Below are positions 19,151 to 27,077 of a stretch of DNA of 64,000 nucleotides, one piece after another. A program made the position numbers and the translations under genes. The notes under the pieces were generated by a model that was given only the letters and a program-made list of their open reading frames with translations, did no database searches and was not told where the DNA came from. The stretch is from Opitutaceae bacterium (GTDB taxonomy: Bacteria; Verrucomicrobiota; Verrucomicrobiia; Opitutales; Opitutaceae): the NCBI GenBank assembly GCA_027482185.1, contig JAIXWF010000012.1, positions 1-64,000 on the forward strand, in the 5' to 3' direction. Within the stretch, counting starts at the first letter, position 1, and each line of letters starts with the position of its first letter.

Positions 19151-20866
19151 ATGCCTTCCCCGCGCCGCACCTTCCTGAAGCAAGCCGGCCTCGCCCTGCC
19201 CGCCGCGTTCGCCCTGCCCGCCTTCGCCCGCGCGCAAACCAACGCGGCCCCCGCCGCCACCCGCACCGCCATCCCCGGCGAGTTCGCCGCGGATGTGGTG
19301 ATCATCGGCGGCGGCTTCGGCGGTTGCGCCGCCGCCCTCGCCGCCGCGCGCAACGGCCTCCGCGTCGTCCTGACCGAGGAGACCGACTGGATCGGCGGCC
19401 AACTCACCTCGCAGGCCGTGCCCCTCGACGAAAACGCCTGGATCGAAAGCGCCGGCGGCACCAAGAGCTACCAGGCCCTGCGCGCCGGCGTGCGCAGCTA
19501 CTACGCGCGCAACTTCCCGCTCACCGACGCCGCCCGCGCCAACCCGCGTCTCAATCCCGGCAACGGCACCGTCTCCAAACTTTGCCACGAGCCCCGCGTC
19601 GGTCTCGCCGTCGTCGAGGAATTGCTCGCCCCGCACGTCGCGTCCGGCCGCCTCCGCATTTTGCTCCGCCACACCGCCGTTGGAGCCGCGGTCAACGGCG
19701 ACCGCGTCGAGGCGATCCGCGTCCGCGGCGCCGAATCCGGCCGCGAACTCGTCCTGCGCGCGCCTTACTTCGTCGACGCCACCGAACTCGGCGACCTGCT
19801 GCCGATGACGAAGACCGAGTACGTCACGGGCGCCGAGTCGCAACGCGTCACCGGCGAAGCCCACGCCCCCGCCGAGGCGAATCCCGCCAACCAACAGTCG
19901 TTCACCTGCTGCTTCGCGATGGATTACCTCGCCGGCGAGGACCACACGATCGACCGCCCCCGCGACTACGCCTTCTGGCGCGACCACGTCCCGAATCTGA
20001 AACCCGCTTGGCCCGGCAAACTGCTCGACCTCGTCTATTCGAACCCGCGCACGCTCCAACCTTTCAACTACGGCTTCGATCCCGAGAAAGCCGCCGGCCT
20101 GTTCCGCTACCGCCGCATCATCGACAAAACCAATTTCGCCCCCGGCACCTACCGCGGCGACATCACGTTGGTAAACTGGCCGCAGAACGACTACATGCTC
20201 GGCAACCTCATCGACGTCCCGCCCGCCGAGGCCGCCCGCCACGTCGACGCCGCCAAACAGCTCAGCCTCTCCTTGCTCTATTGGTTGCAGACCTCGGCCC
20301 CGCGCCCCGACGGCGGCACCGGCTGGAAAGGCCTGCGGCTGCGCCCCGACATCGTCGGCACCGACGACGGCCTCGCCAAATACCCCTACGTGCGTGAGAG
20401 CCGCCGCATCCGCGCCGAGTTCACGGTCCTCGAACAGCACGTCTCCGCCGCCGACCGCATGAAGGCCATGGGCGTGACGAAACCCGCCGATGCCCACGCC
20501 GAAGTGTTCGCCGATTCCGTCGGCATCGGCAGCTACGCGATCGACCTCCATCCCAGCAGCGGCGGCGTCAACTACATCGATTTCCCGACGCTCCCGTTCC
20601 AGATTCCGCTCGGTTCGCTGATTCCGGTGCGCATGGAAAACCTGCTCCCCGCCTGCAAGAACCTCGGCGTCACGCACCTCACCAACGGCTGCTACCGCCT
20701 GCACCCCGTCGAATGGAACATCGGCGAAGCCGCCGGCGAACTCGCCGCCTTCTGCCTCGCGCGCAAGACGCCGCCCCGTTCGGTCCGGAAAGGCGAATTG
20801 CTCGCCGACTTCCAACGCCAACTCGTCGCCCACGGCTTCCTCCTCGCCTGGCCCAAAAAGGCCTGA
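19151..20866 (+). CDS. Exported FAD-dependent oxidoreductase
   Basis: 571 residues. An N-terminal export signal with RRTFLKQAG (Tat-like) at 5-13 is followed by the FAD-binding Rossmann motif VVIIGGGFGGCAAALAAARNG in segments (about 49-70). The body matches the FAD_oxidored family (WIGGQLTSQAVPLDE; FVDATELGDLLPM; C-terminal NLGVTHLTNGCYRLHPVEWNIGEAAG-type end). Such proteins oxidise sugar- or cyclitol-like substrates in the periplasm; the substrate is unknown. I chose the ATG at 19151 because everything upstream in the same frame is the word repeat. It is probably expressed with the TonB receptor 242 bp upstream. Its stop codon sits inside a perfect inverted repeat. Confidence 0.9.
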   Translation: MPSPRRTFLKQAGLALPAAFALPAFARAQTNAAPAATRTAIPGEFAADVVIIGGGFGGCAAALAAARNGLRVVLTEETDWIGGQLTSQAVPLDENAWIESAGGTKSYQALRAGVRSYYARNFPLTDAARANPRLNPGNGTVSKLCHEPRVGLAVVEELLAPHVASGRLRILLRHTAVGAAVNGDRVEAIRVRGAESGRELVLRAPYFVDATELGDLLPMTKTEYVTGAESQRVTGEAHAPAEANPANQQSFTCCFAMDYLAGEDHTIDRPRDYAFWRDHVPNLKPAWPGKLLDLVYSNPRTLQPFNYGFDPEKAAGLFRYRRIIDKTNFAPGTYRGDITLVNWPQNDYMLGNLIDVPPAEAARHVDAAKQLSLSLLYWLQTSAPRPDGGTGWKGLRLRPDIVGTDDGLAKYPYVRESRRIRAEFTVLEQHVSAADRMKAMGVTKPADAHAEVFADSVGIGSYAIDLHPSSGGVNYIDFPTLPFQIPLGSLIPVRMENLLPACKNLGVTHLTNGCYRLHPVEWNIGEAAGELAAFCLARKTPPRSVRKGELLADFQRQLVAHGFLLAWPKKA

Positions 20867-20880
20867 GCCGGGCTCAGGCC
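20860..20880 (+). terminator. Inverted repeat containing the oxidoreductase stop codon
   Basis: Arms 20860-20869 and 20871-20880 are perfect complements around one central base, with TGA at 20864-20866 inside the left arm. A word repeat follows immediately. No T-run. Confidence 0.5.
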
Positions 20881-20916
20881 GTTGAGAGTCGAAGGTTGAA
20901 AGTTGAGAGACCGGAC
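20881..20916 (+). repeat. GTTGAAAG-type word repeat
   Basis: GTTGAGAGTCGAAGG then TTGAAAGTTGAGAGACCGGA. Same family as 18951-18986 and in the same position relative to a hairpin and a stop codon. Confidence 0.75.
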
Positions 20917-20959
20917 CGGTCTCGCCCGCTTGCCGTGATCTCGCGCCGCCAGGCCGTGA

Positions 20960-21112
20960 TCCGATTCCCTCCGCCTCAGCGATCATCAGCGATTATCAGC
21001 GTTCCCCCTCCACCGCGCCCCGAAGCCCCGCCTCGCGCCAAGCCCTGCTCCACCTGCCCCCGGATCGGATTCCCTCCGATTCAGTGCTCATCAGTGAGCA
21101 TCAGCGGTTCCC
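20960..21112 (+). repeat. Direct repeat of about 47 bp built of TCATCAGCG words
   Basis: Copy 1 (20960-21006) and copy 2 (21066-21112) share GATTCCCTCCG, then three TCAGCG/TCAGTG-type words, then GTTCCC. The 60 bp between copies is Pro-like GC-rich filler. No gene is supported here; it is the 3' region between the convergent oxidoreductase and TIM-barrel genes. Confidence 0.6.
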
Positions 21113-21147
21113 AATTCGTCTTCTCCGCGCGGCGCCCGTCCCGCGCC

Positions 21148-22044
21148 TCAAACGTCGCAGATCCGCACGCCCTGCGCCAACGACGCGATCTTGTCCCGCG
21201 TCGGGATGAACTCCTGGCCCACGAAGCCGTCGTAGCCGAGCTCCAGCAGCGCCCGCATCAGCGGCGGGTAGTTGATCTCCTGCGTATCATCGATCTCGTT
21301 ACGCCCGGGCACGCCGGCGGTATGGATGTGCCCGACGTACGGGAAATGCCGCTTCAGCCGCACGAGCAGGTCGCCGTGCATGATCTGCACGTGGTAGAAA
21401 TCGAACAGCACCTTCAGCCGCTCCGAACCCACCTTCCGGCACACCTCGACCGAGCGCTCCATGTCGTCGCAGAAATAATCCGGGTGGCCCTTCATGTTCG
21501 TCGCCACCCGCGAATTCAGCATCTCGAGGCAGAGCGTGACCTTCTTTTCCTCCGCGTAGCCGACGATCTGCTTCAGCCCCGCGACCATGTTCGCCATCGC
21601 GACGTCGTCCGCCAGGCCCTTCCGGAAACCGGAAAACGTGATCACCTTCTTCACCCCGGCCGCCGCGCATTCGTCGATCCGTTTCCGCAACGTCGCGACG
21701 CATTCCGCGTGCTGGTCGGTTTGCGCAAAACCCTTCGCGAAACCGTGGCTGCCCGCGATCGCGCAGGTCAGCCCCAGCGCCTTCAGCTCCGGCCAGAACT
21801 TCGGGTCGCAGAGTTCGACCGAGCCGAGCCCCATCGCCGCCGCGTGCCGCGCCAGTTCCGGCACCGGCATCGGATTGAAGCACCACGGCACCACCGATTG
21901 CCGGATCCGCCCGTGCTTGATCCGATAGGGCGGCTCGGCCGACGCCGGCTGCGCCCGGCCGATGGCCGCCGCCACCGCGGCACCGGCCGCGCCGACCGCT
22001 ACGTTTTTGAAGATCTGGCGACGGGTCAGGGGACGTGGGTTCAT
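21148..22044 (-). CDS. Exported hydroxypyruvate isomerase-like TIM-barrel protein
   Basis: 298 residues with a Tat-like signal (TRRQIFKNVAVGAAGAAVAAA) and an AP_endonuc_2/hydroxypyruvate isomerase-like barrel. Typical segments are LGSVELCDPKFWPELK, VTLCLEMLNSRV, LKVLFDFYHVQIMHGD, YVGHIHTAGVPGRNEIDDTQEI (in pieces) and YDGFVGQEFIPT. The metal-binding Glu, Asp, His and final Glu are in their usual places. It probably isomerises or epimerises a sugar-like compound; periplasmic location of this family via Tat is common in Planctomycetes and Verrucomicrobia. It is convergent with the FAD oxidoreductase and upstream of the ceramidase-like gene on the opposite side of a word repeat. Confidence 0.9.
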   Translation of the reverse strand: MNPRPLTRRQIFKNVAVGAAGAAVAAAIGRAQPASAEPPYRIKHGRIRQSVVPWCFNPMPVPELARHAAAMGLGSVELCDPKFWPELKALGLTCAIAGSHGFAKGFAQTDQHAECVATLRKRIDECAAAGVKKVITFSGFRKGLADDVAMANMVAGLKQIVGYAEEKKVTLCLEMLNSRVATNMKGHPDYFCDDMERSVEVCRKVGSERLKVLFDFYHVQIMHGDLLVRLKRHFPYVGHIHTAGVPGRNEIDDTQEINYPPLMRALLELGYDGFVGQEFIPTRDKIASLAQGVRICDV

Positions 22045-22129
22045 ATTGGAAAAACGGGAAATTGGTTCCGCGGCATTCGCCGCGCTCGATCATGCTCGAA
22101 GACGCCGTACTTCAGCTTCCGCTGCTCGT

Positions 22130-22161
22130 TCTCTCAACTCTCATCTCTCAACCCTCAACTG
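22130..22161 (-). repeat. GTTGAAAG-type word repeat, minus orientation
   Basis: CTCTCAACTCTCATCTCTCAA then CCCTCAACT lies between the start of the TIM-barrel gene and the stop codon of the ceramidase-like gene. It reads as the complement of the family seen at 18951 and 20881. Confidence 0.65.
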
Positions 22162-22169
22162 CGCCGCGC

Positions 22170-23615
22170 TCAGCGCGACGCAACTTCCCGCAGCATCGTC
22201 TTCAGCTCCGCCGCGATCTTCGTCGCCGCCTCCGTCTCGAGATAACTGCTCCGCGCCCGCCACGTCTCGTAGCCGCCCAGCGCATGGTGCTCGGCCGTCG
22301 GCAGGTACCCGTTGTAACCGTTCGCCAATGAAATCGTGAAATGGTCGCCGAGCGGTTTCGTCGCCTTCAGTTCGAGCCCGATTTCGACAAACACCTCGCA
22401 GGGAATCGCCCCGATCGTCAGCCCGCCGATCCGGTGCGCCTGCAATTTCACCGGCACCTGCGCCGGATAATCGGCCATGAGCACCGTCTCCCGCGCGTAG
22501 ATGCCCGCGCGCTCCGTGTACTCGCCGTCTTTGTTCTTCGGACTTTTCGCCAGCAACTCGCGCGCGCGGTCCACGTCCGCGGATCCCGGTTTGCGCACCG
22601 CCAGGGCCAAGTCGCGTTCCGCCGACGCCACCGGCGCCGCGTTCGTCCAAACCAATTTGCCCCAGGCCCGCTGCGCCGCGTCCGCGACGCTCGCCGCCAC
22701 GAGCGCGATCTGCTCGCCCGGCGCCCGGCGCGGCGGCGCGGTCTTCTGGCTGTAGTCGACGTTGTTGATATTGCCGCTCGTGCCGTTGCTCATGATGCCG
22801 ACGAAGGGCGGCTTCCCCGCGTAGCGCGCGTCGCCCGCGCCGAGACGTTTGCCGATCTCGTGCGCGAACGCCGCGAAATAATCCGCCGAGATGCCGGGCC
22901 ACCCTCCGACATAATGGAGGCTGTAGTTCGCCAGCACCGCGATCGGCCGGCCGTCGGCCTTCGCCCGCGCCGCGAGCAAATACACGTCCGGATCCACCGG
23001 CCCGGCCGGACCGGACACCTTCGGATTCGCGAAGCCGGGATTCATCATCACGCGGTCCGTCTTGCCGCCGAAGGGATCCTCGTTGGTCGCGCCGGGCTTC
23101 AAATGCCAGCGGCGGTTGAACACCTGCGCGCGGTCCTCGTCGCGCCCCCACGCAATTTCCGCGGGCTCAAGATTTCTGTGCGCCTGGATCATGCTCGCCG
23201 CGATGCGCCCGGGCAGCGTCGCGAGGTACGCCGGATCCGGATCGCTCTGGAACACTCCCGTCATCGTCGCGCAGGAATGCGAGTGCGTCGCGCTGACGAG
23301 CATCCGCGCCGCCGGCACGCCCGTCGCCCGCGCGGCGATCGCCTTCGCCTGCTCGCAGATTTCCCGCGGCACCATGCACGAATCGACCACGCAGAGGATC
23401 AGCGCGTTCGTCCCGTCGTGCAGCGCGAAGCTCCGCGCGTGCATCGGGTCCGTCACGGTCGCCGTCATGCGCCCCACCATGCTGCCGTTCACCGGCGCCG
23501 GCAGCACCGTCGGCGTGATGTCGCCGGCGTGCGCGCCCGCCCGGAACTCGGCCGCGGCGGCGACGCACAGGCAGCCAAGGAACGCGCAAAGGAACCGGAC
23601 CGGGGCAAGTCGCAT
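22170..23615 (-). CDS. Neutral/alkaline ceramidase-like exported hydrolase
   Basis: 481 residues from the ATG at 23615. A signal peptide (about 1-22, ending CVAAAAEF) is followed by family motifs: RAGAHAGDITPT at the mature start, the zinc-binding-type THSHSCATMTG, and ANYSLHYVGGWP, IMSNGTSGNIN and YNGYLPTAEHHALGGYE at the C-terminal end of the catalytic domain. Neutral ceramidases hydrolyse N-acyl bonds of sphingolipids, but many PVC members probably act on other amides or esters. It is shorter than classical ceramidases (about 650-750), lacking the C-terminal immunoglobulin-like domain. It is divergent from the Gfo/Idh gene, with a dyad operator candidate in between. Confidence 0.85.
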   Translation of the reverse strand: MRLAPVRFLCAFLGCLCVAAAAEFRAGAHAGDITPTVLPAPVNGSMVGRMTATVTDPMHARSFALHDGTNALILCVVDSCMVPREICEQAKAIAARATGVPAARMLVSATHSHSCATMTGVFQSDPDPAYLATLPGRIAASMIQAHRNLEPAEIAWGRDEDRAQVFNRRWHLKPGATNEDPFGGKTDRVMMNPGFANPKVSGPAGPVDPDVYLLAARAKADGRPIAVLANYSLHYVGGWPGISADYFAAFAHEIGKRLGAGDARYAGKPPFVGIMSNGTSGNINNVDYSQKTAPPRRAPGEQIALVAASVADAAQRAWGKLVWTNAAPVASAERDLALAVRKPGSADVDRARELLAKSPKNKDGEYTERAGIYARETVLMADYPAQVPVKLQAHRIGGLTIGAIPCEVFVEIGLELKATKPLGDHFTISLANGYNGYLPTAEHHALGGYETWRARSSYLETEAATKIAAELKTMLREVASR

Positions 23616-23670
23616 GCCCGATGAAAAAACCAAAGCGCGGCGGCGCGCAAGGATTGCCATCACCGCGCGC

Positions 23671-23688
23671 GGTAACCACAAGGTTACC
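23671..23688. promoter_or_regulatory. Perfect dyad GGTAACC-N4-GGTTACC, candidate operator
   Basis: Two perfect 7-bp complementary arms around ACAA, 15 bp before the Gfo/Idh start codon and 56 bp from the ceramidase-like start. The symmetry and the position between divergent genes fit a LacI- or GntR-type repressor site. Confidence 0.5.
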
Positions 23689-23702
23689 ACTTCCCCCGTT
23701 TT

Positions 23703-25091
23703 ATGAACTCCCGTTCCACCCGCCGCACTTTCCTCAAGTCCCTCGGCGCCGCCGGCGTCGCGATGCCGTTCTTCGCCCGCAATCTCCACGCCGCGCAGCC
23801 GAGCCGCGTGCTCCGCCACGCCAGCTTCGGCGCGTCCGGCATGGCGTGGGCCGACATCCAGGCCATCTGCAGCAACCCGTTCGTGAAACTCGTCGCCGTC
23901 GCCGAGCTCGACCGCAACCGCCTCAAGAACGTCAAGGAATTCGTCCCCGACGTGAAGGTCTACGAGGACTGGCGCCAGCTCCTCGACAAGGAGGCCGGCA
24001 ACATCGACTCCGTCAACGTCTCCACCCCCGACCACATGCACGCGCCGATCGCGGTCTCCGCGCTCCAGCTCGGCAAACATGTCTACTGCCAGAAGCCCCT
24101 CACCCACTCGATCCACGAGACGCGCTACGTCACCGAACTCGCCCGCGAGAAGAAGGTCGTCACGCAGATGGGCATCCAGATCCACTCGCAGAAAGTCTAC
24201 CGCCAGGCCGTCGCCGTCGTGCAAAGCGGCATCATCGGCAAGGTGAAGGAAGTCCACACCTGGAGCAGCAAGAAGTGGGGCGACTCCGGCCGTCCGCCCG
24301 AGCGCACCGACAAGATTCCCGAGGGCTTCAACTGGGATCTCTGGCTCGGCGGCTGCGCCGACCGGCCCTACGTTTCCGGCTATTACCACCCGGGCAATTG
24401 GCGCAAACGCCTCGACTTCGGCACCGGCACCTTCGGCGACATGGGCTGCCACATCTTCGATCCCGTCTTCGAGGCCCTCGCCCTCACCGCCCCGCTCTCC
24501 CTCCGTTCCGAAGGCCCGTCCCCCGACGCGTGGAACTGGTCCATCAACGCCCACATCAAGTACATCTTCCCCGGCACCCGCTTCACCGCCGAGAAGACCG
24601 TGCCCGTGACGTGGTACGACGGCGACGCCCGTCCGCCGCGCGAGATCCTCGATCTCATCGCCGCCTCGGCCGACGCCATGGCCTCCGAGGAAGAAGCCCC
24701 CGCGAAACAGAAGACGAAGAAACGCCGCGTCGTCCTCGACCAGGGCTCCATCATCATCGGCACCGAGGGCGTCCTCCACGTGCCGCACATCGACACGCCG
24801 CGCCTTTTCCCCGTCGCCAAGTTCAAAGATTACAAGCTGCCCGACGTCGCCGGCTCGCACCACTGGTCCGATTGGGCCGACGCCTGCGTCGGCGGCAACC
24901 TGAAGCCCCTCGCGCCCTTCGACTATTCCGGTCCGCTCACCGAAGCGGTGCTCCTCGGCAGCGTCGCGGTGCGTTTTCCGCAGCAGACGCTGCAGTGGAA
25001 TTCCGCGAAGGTCAGTTTCGACAACGTCGCCGCCGCCAACGCCCACCTCCGCCGCCAATACCGGCCGGGCTGGCGCGTCGCCGGGCTCTGA
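23703..25091 (+). CDS. Tat-exported Gfo/Idh/MocA-family oxidoreductase
   Basis: 462 residues. A Tat-like signal (STRRTFLKSLGAAGVAMPFF) precedes an NAD(P)-binding Rossmann fold with the family sequence SFGASGMAW in place of the classic GxGxxG. The SVNVSTPDHMHAPIA and GKHVYCQKPLTHS segments follow; the usual catalytic EKP appears as QKP. The C-terminal alpha/beta substrate domain carries GTFGDMGCHIFD. Exported members carry tightly bound cofactor and are abundant in PVC bacteria; they oxidise or reduce sugar derivatives. An insertion (about 320-340: EEEAPAKQKTKKRR) is highly charged. The stop codon lies within a perfect 7-bp inverted repeat (25082-25096). Confidence 0.92.
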   Translation: MNSRSTRRTFLKSLGAAGVAMPFFARNLHAAQPSRVLRHASFGASGMAWADIQAICSNPFVKLVAVAELDRNRLKNVKEFVPDVKVYEDWRQLLDKEAGNIDSVNVSTPDHMHAPIAVSALQLGKHVYCQKPLTHSIHETRYVTELAREKKVVTQMGIQIHSQKVYRQAVAVVQSGIIGKVKEVHTWSSKKWGDSGRPPERTDKIPEGFNWDLWLGGCADRPYVSGYYHPGNWRKRLDFGTGTFGDMGCHIFDPVFEALALTAPLSLRSEGPSPDAWNWSINAHIKYIFPGTRFTAEKTVPVTWYDGDARPPREILDLIAASADAMASEEEAPAKQKTKKRRVVLDQGSIIIGTEGVLHVPHIDTPRLFPVAKFKDYKLPDVAGSHHWSDWADACVGGNLKPLAPFDYSGPLTEAVLLGSVAVRFPQQTLQWNSAKVSFDNVAAANAHLRRQYRPGWRVAGL

Positions 25092-25525
25092 GCCCGCGCC
25101 GCGTCCGCTTGCCCGATCCCTAGCCGGGCGCCCCGCGAAGGACCGGTCCCATCGCTGCGAGCGGCCGCCCGCGCCGCACAATTCGCTTGTGCGCCCGCGC
25201 CGCCGCGCGTTACTTCACTGGGTCAAGTAACCGAACGGTTCCCCTCCGTCCGTTCGCCCTGCCCGCCGACCGGGCTGCCCCGGTGCCCGCCTCCCCGGCC
25301 GGCGCCGGTTCCGGTCCCCACCCCCAGCAAGCCATGCCCCAACCCCTGCCGTACGTCCCGGTTTTCCGGTTCGCCTGCACCTTCGCCGTCCTCGTTCTCA
25401 TTCTGCTCTACGCCGCGGACCGGTAGCCGCGAGCACCAGCGAGTGGCCCTTCTCCGCCCGCCGCCCCCTCGCCCCGATCTGCTCCCGCCGCTTGCCCGCG
25501 TCCACCTTGTTTCCACGGTACGCGG
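25092..25525. other. 434-bp intergenic region with three dyads
   Basis: No gene is convincing. It contains hairpin CGCACAA-TTCGC-TTGTGCG (25175-25193) and dyad GTTACTT-N9-AAGTAAC (25210-25232). The small palindrome ACCGAACGGT (25231-25240) overlaps that dyad. A copy of the GAGCACCAGCGAG repeat follows at 25423-25447. The dyads lie about 290 bp before the photolyase-like gene and could be regulatory or 3' structures of the Gfo/Idh transcript. Confidence 0.5.
25423..25447 (+). repeat. GTAGC(C/T)GCGAGCACCAGCGAG repeat, copy 1
   Basis: 24-25 bp that recur with two or three changes at 38093-38116. Both copies are intergenic. Confidence 0.5.
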
Positions 25526-26776
25526 GTGTTTTCGACCGCCGCCGCTTTCCCCGCCACGCGCACCGCCGCCCTCGCCCGGCTCGCGGCCTTCGTACCGGCC
25601 GCCCCGCGCTACGGGGCGGAGCGCAACCGGGTTGCGCCCGGCCATAACGCCGTCTCGCGCCTCTCGCCGGCAATCCGCCACCGCCTGATCCTCGAGGCCG
25701 AGGCCGCCGCCGCGCTCCTCGGCGCCCACGCGTTTCCCGCCGTGGAGAAATGTGTCCAGGAAATCGTCTGGCGCACTTACTGGAAGGGTTGGCTCGAACT
25801 CCGCCCGCAGGTCTGGGCCGACTTCAAATCCGCCGTCCCAGCCCTGCGCGCATCGCTGCCCGCGGCGACGTTGGCCCGCGCCGACGCCGTCGCCGCCGGC
25901 CGCAGCGGCGTCGCCGCGATGGACGCCTTCGCCCGCGAACTCGCCGCCACCGGCTATCTCCACAACCACGCCCGCATGTGGTGGGCCTCGTTCTGGATCC
26001 ACGTCGAGCGCCTGCCCTGGGAACTCGGCGCCGACCATTTCCGCCGCCACCTCCTCGACGCCGACCCCGCCGCCAACACCCTGTCGTGGCGCTGGGTCGC
26101 CGGCCTGCAAACGCCCGGGAAAACCTACCTCGTCCGCCGTTCCAACCTCGCCGCGTGGTGCGATCCCGCCCTGCTCGCCGACCCCGCCGGACTCGATCGC
26201 CTCGACGACCCCGTCGTATCCGCGGCGCCCTTACCCGCGACCCGCCCGCCGGCAGCCGGGCCGCTGGCCGATTTGCCCGCCACGCCGCCCGCCGCTCCGG
26301 CCCGCACCGGCCTCTGGTTGCACGAGGACGACCTGTTGCCCGAGCTCGGCCCGCTCTCGGATCTTCGCCCCGCGTCGATCGCCGCGTTCGCCGCCGCCGG
26401 GGAAACTGACGCCGAACTTTCCCCGCCGCGCCGCGCGCATCTCGCCGCCGTTCGCGCCGATGCCTGCGCGCGCGCCGCGGCCGCATTCGGCTGCGCCGCG
26501 GCCGTCGATCCCGCCCCCGACTTCGCCGCCGCCTTCGGCGCGTGGATCGAGTCCGCCGGCCTTCAACGCATCGTGGCGCTCGCCCCGGCCGTCGGTCCCG
26601 TCGCCGACCTGCTGCCCGTCGCCCGCACGGTCGCGGCGGCCCGCGGCGTCGAACTCGTTCTCGTGCGCCGCGCCTGGGACCGGCTGTTGTGGCCGCTAGC
26701 CCGCGCCGGTTTCTTCCCGTTTTGGGAAAACCTGCGGCCGCGGCTGGCGGCGCGGGAGGCGGCGTTGTTTTCCTGA
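25526..26776 (+). CDS. Photolyase/cryptochrome-related FAD-binding protein, FAD domain N-terminal
   Basis: 416 residues from a GTG. The first half is a recognisable photolyase FAD domain: FIQE-type [19 protein letters not shown] in parts, [19 protein letters not shown] (about 147-165), and [18 protein letters not shown]. The usual N-terminal antenna/Rossmann domain is absent. Instead an Ala/Pro-rich linker leads to a C-terminal alpha/beta-looking domain (about 260-416) that opens [13 protein letters not shown] and ends [14 protein letters not shown]. Expected function is blue-light-dependent DNA repair or sensing, but the reversed order makes the substrate uncertain. The DUF2256 gene starts 2 nt after the stop codon, a frequent partner of such genes. 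Confidence 0.82.
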   Translation: MFSTAAAFPATRTAALARLAAFVPAAPRYGAERNRVAPGHNAVSRLSPAIRHRLILEAEAAAALLGAHAFPAVEKCVQEIVWRTYWKGWLELRPQVWADFKSAVPALRASLPAATLARADAVAAGRSGVAAMDAFARELAATGYLHNHARMWWASFWIHVERLPWELGADHFRRHLLDADPAANTLSWRWVAGLQTPGKTYLVRRSNLAAWCDPALLADPAGLDRLDDPVVSAAPLPATRPPAAGPLADLPATPPAAPARTGLWLHEDDLLPELGPLSDLRPASIAAFAAAGETDAELSPPRRAHLAAVRADACARAAAAFGCAAAVDPAPDFAAAFGAWIESAGLQRIVALAPAVGPVADLLPVARTVAAARGVELVLVRRAWDRLLWPLARAGFFPFWENLRPRLAAREAALFS

Positions 26777-26777
26777 C

Positions 26778-26963
26778 ATGCGCGGCGTCCACAAACGCGA
26801 TCTGCCCGAGAAAACCTGCGCGGTCTGCGGCCGGCCATTCGTGTGGCGCAAGAAATGGGCCCGCGACTGGGAACACGTGCGTTACTGCAGCGACGCCTGC
26901 CGCCGCCGGCGCCAGTCCGCCCCCGCGGCTCCCGTCCCGCCCGCCGCCCCGTTGCCGCGCTGA
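26778..26963 (+). CDS. DUF2256 zinc-finger-like small protein
   Basis: 61 residues: [19 protein letters not shown], then [10 protein letters not shown], a four-cysteine CxxC...CxxxC arrangement typical of DUF2256, followed by a short Pro/Ala tail. Members are nearly always next to photolyase/cryptochrome-like genes, and here the ATG follows the photolyase-like stop codon by one base. It is therefore translationally coupled and probably functions with it. The molecular role is unknown; nucleic-acid or cofactor-related binding is possible through the predicted zinc site. Confidence 0.9.
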   Translation: MRGVHKRDLPEKTCAVCGRPFVWRKKWARDWEHVRYCSDACRRRRQSAPAAPVPPAAPLPR

Positions 26964-27077
26964 ACCTCTGGGCGCCCCCCTCCATTCGCACCTATTTTCG
27001 CGTCGGACAGAGGTAGGGCTTGCTCTATCGGTCGGAATGCATGTCGCATAGGGTCCTTTCCCTAGAATCTCCGGCTG

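Noticed and set aside
20957-21112. Possible CRISPR-like array
   Set aside because: Only two copies, copies are diverged, and the inner words are slipped simple repeats; no cas genes nearby.
25334-25426. 30-codon ORF ending in a hydrophobic stretch (FACTFAVLVLILLYAADR)
   Set aside because: Could be a tiny membrane protein, but there is no ribosome-binding site, no partner and no other support; its stop codon lies in a repeat.
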